Of a stretch of DNA of 64,000 bases, positions 7,586 to 16,835 are shown piece after piece. The notes beneath the pieces were generated by a model that had not been told where the DNA came from, made no database searches, and saw nothing but the letters and a program-made list of their open reading frames with translations. Origin of the DNA: Spirochaetales bacterium (GTDB lineage: Bacteria > Spirochaetota > Spirochaetia > SZUA-6 > JAFGRV01); assembly GCA_016930085.1 (NCBI GenBank), contig JAFGHO010000104.1, positions 1 to 64,000 on the forward strand, written 5' to 3'. The translations under genes and the position numbers were made by a program. Position 1 is the first letter of the stretch. Every line of letters starts with the position of its first letter.

Positions 7586-10500
7586 AATCTGAACAACAAT
7601 CCGGCGTGCGTCTGGATAAACCAGTACTCCTCGCTGAAATGGGAATGGTAGATTGCGCCGATTTCCGCCAGGATGGCGTTCGTTATCCTGTAATCGAGAC
7701 TCAGATCGACGTTATAGCCCACATCGAGCCGGTTGAAATCAAAATCAGTGATATACAATTCGGGTCCCACTCCGATTCCGATGTCCAGAAAGGGCTGCAC
7801 CGGGAGATAGTATTTTGCCGTGAGTGAAATATTCAGGATCGACGTGTCATCCACTCCCGACGATTTCGCAGGGAACCAGTTGTAGCCGAACATGCCCATG
7901 ATGTAGAGGCGGGGAATTATTTTGAATCCGAGATCCGCGATCACGTTCCAGCCCACCTCGTAATCCGCCGCGAATTGCGTCAGGGGTATCGAGGCACCGC
8001 CGTGAAGACTCACGTGGCCGGTGGGTTCGACGGCCTTAATCACGGTATTCACTTTTTTCACTTCGTCTTCAGGCACATCGACGAGGAAAATATCGGGATT
8101 TTTACGGAGTTTCGGGAGTCCTTCCAGTGAATAGTCCCAATGCAATACCTCCCCTTCATGGATCATTACATGTCCGAACGATCCCACGGGGTCCACGATT
8201 GTGTGTGCGGCGCCGTCGATGATGACGATTTCTCCGGTATACCGCATCGCGTGCGCGGACCAGTTCAGGTAGGTGTTTTTGTCGACCGGGCGAGGCTGTA
8301 ATCCCGTTGTCAAATCAGTCGGCTGCTGCATAACCTGTCCCGGCAAACCCTCCAGTTTATATTTGTTTATATAAAGCAGGAACCTGTGCTTTTCCCATCC
8401 GAACGGCGGTTTTCCGTATCCCCGCCCGTCGATTCGTGCTTCCTGTTCGAAGGTCGATGCGCCGTCAAAATTCATGTTTCTGACAACGCTTTTGTTGATG
8501 AAATTGACATTTCCTGATGGTGCGTCGAGAACGACATTGATGCATTGATGCAGTTCGTTTACCGTAGCACTATGATCGAGTATATAACGGTCTCTCTGTG
8601 CGGACGTCAATTGCCACTGTGCTTCGTATTGGCCAGTCGAGGAAGGACCGATGATGGTGGCTCCCATGGTCGGCGATGTCTGGGTCATGACGGGATTATT
8701 GTCGTACGGAGAGACATTTGCGGGAATAATCTCCCAATAAGTCGCCGAGTCATATGGGGGGACACCCCAGTTGGCGATGCGGAACGTGACGTTGACGTTA
8801 CTTACCTCCCGCTGGTTATCGATTACTCCTCCCCCTCCGTCATCGATTTCCTGTATGGTATTGTTATGTACCCTGGCGACGAAAGTATTGGTATTCGATG
8901 TATTCGTCGACATGATATTCGTGGGAGTCGAAACAAGATCTCCCGGCGCGGTGATAACACCGATATCAGACCATCCTATCGATACACCGTTTGTGGTAAG
9001 CGGATTTGCCTTCCGCGCGAGCCCCCAGTATGACGGAGAGAACTGGAATGTGTCGATATTTCCCCTTACCTTCTGTGAAAACCTCGGCCATGCGAACTGG
9101 CTTACCAATAGATCCGTGCTGACTTCCGTATAGGTACGGAATACATCGTAGTAAAGCAGAAAGTCGTTTTGGATCTGGGGCCACTCGGTTCCCTGGGCGG
9201 GAACGGGAATCTGTACTTCGACACTCCATGCCTGATTGGTGGCGGTCTGGTCGTTTGTTCCAACATTGAACTGCGTCGTTAGTGTGGGGGTGTATTGCTG
9301 CCAGTTGCTGCTGTCCTGGTAATACTGAATCGTACCGGAGAGAGGATAGATACGCAATAGACGGTCATTCGCTTCAGTCGTACTGGATGCATCCGGCCGT
9401 ATCCCGACGACAATCACGTCCGTGGCGTCGAGTGACGAATCGTTTTTCACTTCGAACGACATGTAAAGCCTGTTTCCGTCCTGTGATCTTAAGGCCTGGA
9501 AGGCGACATCCTCGGTTATCGTCCCGTCCGCGTGGGTGATTCGATATGCGCCGCTCCACCCGTTTTCGCCGTATATCTCACCGGCGTCGGATCCGGATGT
9601 CTCCTGCTGTCCGTCCGGTCCTTCCACGATGCCGTCGATATGCGGCTCACGTCCTTCATCATACGGAACCCCGCGCGCATAGGGGAAGCCTATATATTCC
9701 TTTCCGTATGATTGTACGGTCAGGGAATCGAAGGCAAAATGGGTGAAATTTGAATAGGGGTAACCGGATGTGGTCACTGTCTCTTTTGATTTCAGGGTAT
9801 AGATAACCTGGCTGATATTCGAAATACTGTCACTAGAAAGAGACGGCTGCTGAACCCCGTCTTTATACCATGTCATTGTCGGAGAAACCGGCGAATCCGC
9901 TTCGAATGTAAAGGTTCGTTCCCGCATGACGGGAAGCGTAAGGGTCGACGGCTGGTTGACCGGTTTTGTAATTGCTGCTAATGGCTGCCGCGTTAATGAT
10001 GCGGGATCAGTCGACTCTCCCACTGCCGGTGTGATATCGACGGCGGAATTGTCTTCTATCTTGATCGATACCGCTGCTTGTACTTCCGTTACACCGGCTG
10101 CATATGAAAGGATCAGCTGCCATTTTTCATTGAAATCAAAATCGGAATCCGGCGGCGGCGGGGATGTTTTATTGAGAACCTCGATTTCCAGAAGGTAAAT
10201 TGATCCGGCTGATATTTCCGAAAAATTATAGGTAGTGCCTCCTGTTGAACTGCTTCCGACCGAACCGCTGATCCAGGAAGGGGAACTGCCGAGTGCCGGA
10301 TCGATATTCTGTGGAGACAACAATCCGCATCCGCTTGTCACACCGTTCAATTCGACCCTGTAGATCGGCTCCGATGATTCTATATATACCAATGCCTTGT
10401 GTATGTTTGTGTATACGCTTCCATTGACGTCGAATAAAATATTTATCTCCTCGTCGTTGTCTGCCGCATCAAGGAGATCGTCGTTCCAATGCCATACATT

Positions 10501-10938
10501 GCCGTACGGGAAAAGCCCTCCTCCGGTTATTGCGGCGCCGGTATGATTGGTTCCTCCGCCGAGTCCGGCGATCGTAATGCCCCAGTATTCGTTTGTAGCA
10601 GTACCTCCCGTGTTATCGGTAATCGTCACGACATACGGACCCGTCCCGCTGCATTGAATCGTTTTCCCGCTTACCGCATCTCCTGTCGTCAATATATAGC
10701 TTCCGTTACCGACAATATCCGTTGTTCCATCATTCAATGTAATAAAGAACTGTAATGTGGCGGGGTTGTTGCCGTATGTATCGATCGTAACGGTTGTTTC
10801 CGCCGTCCCGGAAGGTATCTCGAAAAAAACGGGGATCGTCTCCTTGTCATACCATTCAAAAGAACTCACCGTATACATCTGGGAATAGACGAAAAATGTC
10901 ATTGACAACAAACAGATGATTAATACACTTTTTTTCAT
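7582..10938 (-). CDS. Exported protein: Ig-like, CBM9-like and C-terminal outer-membrane barrel
   Basis: A 1118-residue secreted protein. A signal peptide (1-20, cleaved after FVYSQ) is followed by beta-rich regions, an Ig-like segment (about 330-390, TMTWYKDGV) and a CBM9/DOMON-like domain (about 405-640, with EPHIDGIVEG, SGAYRITHADG and RLYMSFEVKND), the type that binds sugars. The last 170 residues alternate short amphipathic strands and end LLFRF, with the terminal aromatic expected for an outer-membrane beta-barrel. It may thus be an outer-membrane protein displaying a carbohydrate-binding ectodomain. It is last in a three-gene operon (15 bp after the FG-GAP lipoprotein), with AAAGGAG ahead of the ATG and a strong terminator behind. 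Confidence 0.75.
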   Translation of the reverse strand: MKKSVLIICLLSMTFFVYSQMYTVSSFEWYDKETIPVFFEIPSGTAETTVTIDTYGNNPATLQFFITLNDGTTDIVGNGSYILTTGDAVSGKTIQCSGTGPYVVTITDNTGGTATNEYWGITIAGLGGGTNHTGAAITGGGLFPYGNVWHWNDDLLDAADNDEEINILFDVNGSVYTNIHKALVYIESSEPIYRVELNGVTSGCGLLSPQNIDPALGSSPSWISGSVGSSSTGGTTYNFSEISAGSIYLLEIEVLNKTSPPPPDSDFDFNEKWQLILSYAAGVTEVQAAVSIKIEDNSAVDITPAVGESTDPASLTRQPLAAITKPVNQPSTLTLPVMRERTFTFEADSPVSPTMTWYKDGVQQPSLSSDSISNISQVIYTLKSKETVTTSGYPYSNFTHFAFDSLTVQSYGKEYIGFPYARGVPYDEGREPHIDGIVEGPDGQQETSGSDAGEIYGENGWSGAYRITHADGTITEDVAFQALRSQDGNRLYMSFEVKNDSSLDATDVIVVGIRPDASSTTEANDRLLRIYPLSGTIQYYQDSSNWQQYTPTLTTQFNVGTNDQTATNQAWSVEVQIPVPAQGTEWPQIQNDFLLYYDVFRTYTEVSTDLLVSQFAWPRFSQKVRGNIDTFQFSPSYWGLARKANPLTTNGVSIGWSDIGVITAPGDLVSTPTNIMSTNTSNTNTFVARVHNNTIQEIDDGGGGVIDNQREVSNVNVTFRIANWGVPPYDSATYWEIIPANVSPYDNNPVMTQTSPTMGATIIGPSSTGQYEAQWQLTSAQRDRYILDHSATVNELHQCINVVLDAPSGNVNFINKSVVRNMNFDGASTFEQEARIDGRGYGKPPFGWEKHRFLLYINKYKLEGLPGQVMQQPTDLTTGLQPRPVDKNTYLNWSAHAMRYTGEIVIIDGAAHTIVDPVGSFGHVMIHEGEVLHWDYSLEGLPKLRKNPDIFLVDVPEDEVKKVNTVIKAVEPTGHVSLHGGASIPLTQFAADYEVGWNVIADLGFKIIPRLYIMGMFGYNWFPAKSSGVDDTSILNISLTAKYYLPVQPFLDIGIGVGPELYITDFDFNRLDVGYNVDLSLDYRITNAILAEIGAIYHSHFSEEYWFIQTHAGLLFRF

Positions 10939-10953
10939 GATGCTCTCCTTTAT

Positions 10954-12285
10954 TTATGGTTCCGTTAATTCATACACCAAAACGGCGCCGGATTCGGATG
11001 CGGCCGTATCGTCGTTGGGAATTCCGACACAGAATATATTGTTTTTCAGAGTGATTGAAAAACCCGCATGGTCCGCCGATGACGGTGTTGTTTTCGCTAT
11101 CTGAAGCTCTTCGAGTTCAGTATACGTCTCTTTATATTCTTCATACAGAAATGCCTTTCCGATATTGGATAATGAGCCCTCGATATCGTTGTAATCGGGA
11201 TCTGATATCAGAACGATGTCGTTTAAAAGGGCCACGGCTTTTCCGTATTGGGATATATTATTGTCGGTTTTTTGAAAGGTTTGAAGAAGATTGAGGTCAT
11301 TGTTGTTGACAATCGTATATAAATAGGCACGCTGATTATTGGTGCCGCCCAGTCCCGGTTCTCCGATCAATACGCGGCTGCCGTCCATCGCAAGCGAGCT
11401 GCCGTAGTATTCGCTGAGGCCGATTGCCGGGCTTTGTATTTTCGTAACACACGTCCACGGTGTGCCGCCGCCGTCATTCCGGTACATATAAATAGCGCCT
11501 GCATTCGTTTGGCCGTCGTCGTCTCCCGATGCCCCGACAAATAAAAAATCGTCGCTCCCGCACAGAGAAACGCCGAATTGATCGTTTGCTTCAATAGTGT
11601 AATCTTTATAGTTTAAATCTTGAATATAAGAATAATCATCTGCATCATAGACATAGACCATACCACCGTAATTCCCGAAGTATGTATTATTCAAATCTCC
11701 AATAAATATGTAATCACCACTCACGGCAAGCCCAAGGCCGAAATAAGAATGCGACGCGCCTTCAAGCGGTAATCGTCCGTGGGGAGAAAGACTCGCCGGG
11801 GTCTGCCATGTCGATCCATTGAACTCGTAAACATAAACACCATCGTTGCTGCTCATATAACCGGGAGCGGAGATAATCAATGTTGTCCCTGTGAACTTTA
11901 CGCAGTATCCGAAATAATCGTCCGTACTGCTGTCGGAAGGGGTTATTTTCTGGATGAACGTCCAGCCGGAAGAAGTCTTTCTATACATATAAACCGCCCC
12001 GGTTTGGGAGGATTCTTCAGGTGCCCCGACCCCGATATAGGTACCGTATTTTCCGGTATAGACATCCACCGAATATCCGAATCCCTGATTCGCAACCGCA
12101 TTCTGTGCCGTCAATGTCTTTGTGTTTTTCCATACAAGGTCCTCCGATGTCAGGTCCTTGACCGTCAGAAACATGGGGATATCGTCGAACAGGCAGCACC
12201 CGAAAACGATTCCCAGCACAATAGCCGCAATCGACATACCGTATATGACCGCTAACGGCCTTTTTTTCATTCCTATTCGCTCCAT
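10954..12285 (-). CDS. FG-GAP repeat lipoprotein (integrin-alpha-like propeller)
   Basis: A 443-residue lipoprotein. The hydrophobic segment IAAIVLGIVFGC (about 19-30) ends in a lipobox cysteine. Residues 50-435 form about seven repeats with the FG-GAP pattern (GYSVDVYTGKYGTYIGVGAP, FGVSLCGSDDFLFVGA, YGSSLAMDGSRVLIGEP), as in secreted proteins with integrin-alpha-like propellers. The start at 12285 is chosen because AAGGAGG lies 7 bp upstream; it overlaps the preceding gene by 13 bp, which implies translational coupling. A start 15 bp further in (MKKRP) is also possible. Probably an envelope adhesion or structural protein. Confidence 0.8.
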   Translation of the reverse strand: MERIGMKKRPLAVIYGMSIAAIVLGIVFGCCLFDDIPMFLTVKDLTSEDLVWKNTKTLTAQNAVANQGFGYSVDVYTGKYGTYIGVGAPEESSQTGAVYMYRKTSSGWTFIQKITPSDSSTDDYFGYCVKFTGTTLIISAPGYMSSNDGVYVYEFNGSTWQTPASLSPHGRLPLEGASHSYFGLGLAVSGDYIFIGDLNNTYFGNYGGMVYVYDADDYSYIQDLNYKDYTIEANDQFGVSLCGSDDFLFVGASGDDDGQTNAGAIYMYRNDGGGTPWTCVTKIQSPAIGLSEYYGSSLAMDGSRVLIGEPGLGGTNNQRAYLYTIVNNNDLNLLQTFQKTDNNISQYGKAVALLNDIVLISDPDYNDIEGSLSNIGKAFLYEEYKETYTELEELQIAKTTPSSADHAGFSITLKNNIFCVGIPNDDTAASESGAVLVYELTEP

Positions 12286-14417
12286 ATCATTGCCTCCTTC
12301 ATCGCTTCGGCTCCCGCGGCGCGGGCGGTATCGTCGCCGGCGGCCATATTGAGATACCCGTATTTGTCCGCCAGGTTCCTGTCCAGCTTCGCGAGGGTTT
12401 TGTAACTGGTTTCGGCCTTTCTGTATTCGGCAAGCTCGAAATAGACGCGCGCCAGGCTGAGAACGACCACGGGATCGTTCGCCCGTTTCTTTTCTGCGCG
12501 TGTATAGTAATCAAGCGCTTTTTGAAAATCTTCTTTCAGAAAGGCGATATTGCCGAGGTTGATCAGGACCGCGTAGTGGTCTTCTTTTGCGAGGACTTTC
12601 GTGAACTGCTCGGCAGCCTTGTCATAGAAGCCGTATCGCGCGTAGAGGACGCCGAGGGCGTTCAGGTCCCGGATACTTCCTTTCGATTTTTTGATATCCT
12701 CTTCGAGTTTCGCGACCCTCGGGTAGAGGTACAGCTCGTAAAAGCGTTCGAGTTGTTCGCCGAACTCCTTCACCACCGCGGCTGCGGCCGGAAGGGAGAT
12801 GGATACCGCCTTGCCCGAAATCCCGACCGGTTCGTATGTCTGCCACGCCTCGCGAACTGGATACAACCGGGCCCCGCCCGATTTGGCGTGGTCGTTCCAT
12901 TGTTTCGAGCCGATCTGCCACGCCCTGACGAATCCCTCGTTGAAAACGGTGATCTCGAAGGGGCACCATGTCTTTTCATCGATAAAGATGAAATCCTTTG
13001 TATAATGGAAGCGTTTTTTCGCCTCCGCCGGGTCCATGTCCAGGGAAAAGGCGATAAAGATATGGCCGGGAACGGTGATAAAAGCCGTCTCGATGCCGAC
13101 CGATTCGAGAAGCGCGCAGTAGAGAATGGAGAGGTCGTCGCAGTCACCGGCCTTGTAATCGAGGGTCTGGCTGGGGAACTGGAGGTAATCGACAGCCGCC
13201 TTTTTCTTGGAAAACTCGGTATAGGGGGTCGAGGGATCGACGACGTAACTCATACCGAACAGCCTGAGTGCGCTGTGGAAGGCCATGCAGGTGACGAAAT
13301 TGTCGTCGAGCGCACCGGGGGCCTTGCCCTGGACCATGCTTTTAACGTTCTTCGAAAACCTGAGCACAGTGGGGTCCTTGAGACTGACGAACGCGGCGGC
13401 GCGCCTGTCGTCTTCCCAGGTCGTCGCGTTCCGGTCGTAAAGCCTCAAGGTTTGGACTTCCTCGTTCGAGTAATTGACGCCGGCGACGGTGGATTCGGTC
13501 ATGATATTGATCTGGACCTTTGTCGCCTCCGAAATATCGAGTACTTTTTCGTTGAACAGGGCGTACAGGAACACCTCCTGCTCCGCCCCACCCTTCAGGA
13601 AATCCAGTTCCCCGCACACTTTCGGGTTGTCCATATACTGATTGATAAAAACCTTCACTTTTACGTCTTCCATGGGTATTTTTCCCGTGTTTTTTACCGT
13701 TATTTTTCCGATCGGATTCACGTCATAGAACTTGAAAAAAACGGGAAACACGGGGTCGAATGAAATCTCGCCGTATACCATTTCCTTATAAGGTTCGTTC
13801 TGCGTACCGAAAATCTGCACGCTTTTTTGCGCCTGAAAATGATACGAGACACCGAGATTGAGCACGATATCGGAATACAGTCCGAAGAAATTACGGTAAG
13901 AGGCGTCGAGACCGATACCCATCGAAGGAACCGGCGTAAACCGGATATCACCCCCGATATCGATAAAGGGATTCTGTCCGCTGTTGTCACCCGTATCGAT
14001 ATCGAGAAATCCGTAGTAGTATCCGCCGTGGATATGCGCGCCGGCGAACAGGTTCGGAAGGATGCGGAAACTGCTTCCGACTCCCGCTTTGGGCGATATG
14101 AGGTACATCATCGCGCTGTCGAACGGGGCGTCGTCGGCGAGTTTGAGGGGTGTGACCCCGAATCCCGCTCCCCCTTCGAGAAACAGGAAGGGGAGTTGGG
14201 GAAAGGAGAACCGGCAAAGCAGCGATACGGTGCCGCCGAAATCGAAGGCGGAACCGTATTTCTCCCCGATCGGCATCGTGAATCCTGGAAGGATATGCAG
14301 GGAAAGCCCCGAATCTTCATAATCCGGCTGGGCCGGGAAGCCGGCACACGGAATGACGGAAAAAATGAGTATGAAAAAAAGAATTTTTTTAGAGAAAAAA
14401 AGTTTACGCATTTTCAT
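12273..14417 (-). CDS. Barrel/transglutaminase-like/TPR exported protein (paralogue A, catalytic residues kept)
   Basis: A 714-residue protein. A signal peptide (about 1-30) is followed by an outer-membrane-barrel-like region (30-195, alternating strands rich in G, F and Y), a beta-sandwich stretch (220-330), a transglutaminase-like domain (about 375-500) and TPR repeats (about 580-690, for example AEQFTKVLAKEDHYAVLINL). The transglutaminase core keeps Cys (GDCDDLSILYCALLE, about 425) and His (PGHIFIAF, about 450), so it may be a cysteine protease or crosslinking enzyme. It is first in a minus-strand operon with the FG-GAP lipoprotein and CBM9/barrel protein, and divergent from its paralogue at 14661. 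Confidence 0.8.
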   Translation of the reverse strand: MKMRKLFFSKKILFFILIFSVIPCAGFPAQPDYEDSGLSLHILPGFTMPIGEKYGSAFDFGGTVSLLCRFSFPQLPFLFLEGGAGFGVTPLKLADDAPFDSAMMYLISPKAGVGSSFRILPNLFAGAHIHGGYYYGFLDIDTGDNSGQNPFIDIGGDIRFTPVPSMGIGLDASYRNFFGLYSDIVLNLGVSYHFQAQKSVQIFGTQNEPYKEMVYGEISFDPVFPVFFKFYDVNPIGKITVKNTGKIPMEDVKVKVFINQYMDNPKVCGELDFLKGGAEQEVFLYALFNEKVLDISEATKVQINIMTESTVAGVNYSNEEVQTLRLYDRNATTWEDDRRAAAFVSLKDPTVLRFSKNVKSMVQGKAPGALDDNFVTCMAFHSALRLFGMSYVVDPSTPYTEFSKKKAAVDYLQFPSQTLDYKAGDCDDLSILYCALLESVGIETAFITVPGHIFIAFSLDMDPAEAKKRFHYTKDFIFIDEKTWCPFEITVFNEGFVRAWQIGSKQWNDHAKSGGARLYPVREAWQTYEPVGISGKAVSISLPAAAAVVKEFGEQLERFYELYLYPRVAKLEEDIKKSKGSIRDLNALGVLYARYGFYDKAAEQFTKVLAKEDHYAVLINLGNIAFLKEDFQKALDYYTRAEKKRANDPVVVLSLARVYFELAEYRKAETSYKTLAKLDRNLADKYGYLNMAAGDDTARAAGAEAMKEAMIWSE

Positions 14418-14601
14418 TACCCCCGTTAATGTAATACTGATTATGAGAAATGTTGATAGTTATTTTGAATGTTATAAAACATGTTTCTTCATTAAATATA
14501 TCCCCGAAACCGGATTATGCAAGTCTTTTTTTATTTTTTTAGGAAAAATATTCTTTTTTTTATATACTTCTCCATTATAACGATAAAAGGAGTCATTTTA
14601 T

Positions 14602-14630
14602 TTTACAATCGAAAAAAAATGTCTTATATT
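14602..14630 (+). promoter_or_regulatory. Promoter of paralogue B operon
   Basis: TTTACA (14602-14607), 17-bp spacer, TATATT (14625-14630), about 30 bp ahead of the ATG with an ACGGAGGACG ribosome binding site. It lies in the AT-rich 243-bp region between the two divergent paralogues, which must also hold the minus-strand promoter; I could not place that one. Confidence 0.5.
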
Positions 14631-14660
14631 TTATATTGATAGACGGAGGACGCATCATCG

Positions 14661-16709
14661 ATGAAATATAATGTATTCACGGGACTTTTATTTTTATTAC
14701 TCATGACAGCTGTGACGGTTGCCGCGCAAAGCGGCGGGATAACGAAAACCGGGGCTTCACTCGATATTTCCCTGCTTCCCGAGGCCACCATTCCGATATT
14801 GGGGTCGGGCGATATTTTCGAAATCGGCGTCGGCGGCAGGGTTGCCGTCCGCTTTTCTCCTGTTCCACTTTTCTTTTTCGATTTCGAAGGCGGCTATAAT
14901 TTTTCGCCCGTCAGGGCGGAGATGAGCGCTTCGCGGCAATGGGGAGGGGTCGGCGGCGGAATCGGTTTTACGGTATCTCCAGGCCTGACGGCCGGCGTCG
15001 TCGCCGGGGGAGGGGGGTTTTACACCTTTGTCAATGAAGACCCGGAGCAGAACGGCGGCCACGGTTATGCGGGGGGCGGTGTGTTTCTGGACTGGAAGAT
15101 GTTCAACCCGCTCCACCTGAAAGGCGAGGTCGGCTACCGTTATTTTTTCGGCTATGCCCATGAACTATCCGTATCGATCGGTCTGTCATATGCCATTGAC
15201 TTCGTTATCATAAAGGCGCTCGAACAGGGGGCCGTGACGATCGGTCCGGTATTCCCCGTCCTCATCAATACCTACGACAACACGCCGGTGGGAAGCACCG
15301 TGATCCGGAATAAGGAAAAATCGCCGGTGAAAGACCTTTCCGTTTCCTTGTACATACCGGCATATATGGACAAAGCAGTAAAATGTGCGGACATCAAACA
15401 GCTTGACGGCGGAGAAAGCATCGAGGTCGCCCTTTCGGGAAAATTTCGCGACAATCTTATGGGAGTCGAAGAGCTGTCAAAGGCGAAAACGGAGATCAGG
15501 GTATCGTATTCCTATGAAGGAAACAAGGTTTCGGAGGTTTTCAGGGGCTCGGCGGTCATCCATAACAGAAACAATATCCTGTGGGACAAACCCTCCAAAC
15601 TCGGATTGTTCGTTACCTCAGGGGATCCCCGTGTTTCCGCCTTTGCCCTCAAGGCAAGCGAAATCCCGGGCAATACGAATATCAACAATATCGATACGGT
15701 GATCTGCAAGGCGATGATCCTTTTTGAAAGCCTCAACATCCGCGGAATAGCCTCGACAGGCGAGTATCACATTTCAAAAACGGGCGGCGAACAGCTCGAC
15801 ACGGTGCTGTATCCATACCAGGTTCTTGAAACCGGGGTGTGCAACGCCGACGAGGCCGTCTTCCTGTATTGCGCCCTGCTCGAAGCCGCGGGGATTCCTT
15901 CGGCGATCATCCGGTTTCAGGACCGGATCATGCCCGCGTTCCTTCTCTCAGACAGTGCGGCTAAAGCGGACAAGATCTATTCACACCCCGGCGACCTGAT
16001 CGTGCGGGAGGAGGGCGTCTTTCTGCCCGTGGATACATCGGTCATGGATTCCGGGTTTCTCAGGGCCCTTCAATCAGGGGTAATGGCATGGAACAACGCG
16101 AGCCGGAACGCGGTATTGCTTCCCATTGAGGCGATGCAGCGGGAATTCCCGCCGCCGCCTTTAACCGGGAGCGCGGGGGAGACGGGAATCCCTTCCGCCG
16201 AGGCACTCGCGGCCGCCTTCGGGAAACGGCTCGATGAGTTTGTCGCCTATGAGATGGCCCCCCGTGTCGAAAAACTCGAGGCTGATGCGGCGAAGGCGAA
16301 AAACTCGGCAGTCGTCAGAAACCGGCTCGGCGTTCTCTATGCCGAATACGGCCGGCTCGAGAAGGCCATGGAAATTTTCAACGCGATCGTCTTGAAGGAA
16401 GAATATGTCCCCGCCCTCATCAATATGGGGACGGCTTATTATATGAAAGACGAACTGATCAAGGCGATCCCCTATTTCGAGCGCGCCCTCAAGATGGCGC
16501 CCCTCGAGCCGGTCGTTCTTCTCAGCCTCGCGATTATCAACCACCGGCTGGAAAATTACGGAAACGCGCGGGAAGCCTATAAAAAGCTCCAGAGTATCGA
16601 TCCCGAACTCGCCGAACAGTATTCGTATATCGAACTCAAGGGCGACGAGGCGAGGCTCGCCGCGGAAGTTAGCAGGGAACGGGAGAAAATAATCTGGATC
16701 AGTGAGTGA
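14661..16709 (+). CDS. Barrel/transglutaminase-like/TPR exported protein (paralogue B, catalytic His lost)
   Basis: A 682-residue paralogue of the divergent gene with the same order: signal peptide (1-22), barrel-like region (25-190), beta-sandwich (205-310), transglutaminase-like domain (about 350-480), TPRs (about 550-660). The core aligns as VCNADEAVFLYCALLEAAGI (Cys about 393), but where the partner has PGH this protein has QDR (about 418). The nucleophile Cys remains and the catalytic His is gone, so it is probably a non-catalytic or binding partner. It is first in a plus-strand group with the FecR-PEGA-PQQ and VWA lipoproteins. Confidence 0.8.
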   Translation: MKYNVFTGLLFLLLMTAVTVAAQSGGITKTGASLDISLLPEATIPILGSGDIFEIGVGGRVAVRFSPVPLFFFDFEGGYNFSPVRAEMSASRQWGGVGGGIGFTVSPGLTAGVVAGGGGFYTFVNEDPEQNGGHGYAGGGVFLDWKMFNPLHLKGEVGYRYFFGYAHELSVSIGLSYAIDFVIIKALEQGAVTIGPVFPVLINTYDNTPVGSTVIRNKEKSPVKDLSVSLYIPAYMDKAVKCADIKQLDGGESIEVALSGKFRDNLMGVEELSKAKTEIRVSYSYEGNKVSEVFRGSAVIHNRNNILWDKPSKLGLFVTSGDPRVSAFALKASEIPGNTNINNIDTVICKAMILFESLNIRGIASTGEYHISKTGGEQLDTVLYPYQVLETGVCNADEAVFLYCALLEAAGIPSAIIRFQDRIMPAFLLSDSAAKADKIYSHPGDLIVREEGVFLPVDTSVMDSGFLRALQSGVMAWNNASRNAVLLPIEAMQREFPPPPLTGSAGETGIPSAEALAAAFGKRLDEFVAYEMAPRVEKLEADAAKAKNSAVVRNRLGVLYAEYGRLEKAMEIFNAIVLKEEYVPALINMGTAYYMKDELIKAIPYFERALKMAPLEPVVLLSLAIINHRLENYGNAREAYKKLQSIDPELAEQYSYIELKGDEARLAAEVSREREKIIWISE

Positions 16710-16835
16710 GAGGAAAGAGGATGAGGCGGCCCGAGTCGATCGGGAGGGGTCTTTTTAACGACGCCGCAGGCAGCGGCGGCCCCGCTTCGGCTGAGGTGAC
16801 GACGGAGACATGTTTCATCGATCGAAGGGAGAGAT

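Noticed and set aside
12522-13763. 413-codon plus-strand frame
   Set aside because: It is antisense to paralogue A and has no homologous motifs.
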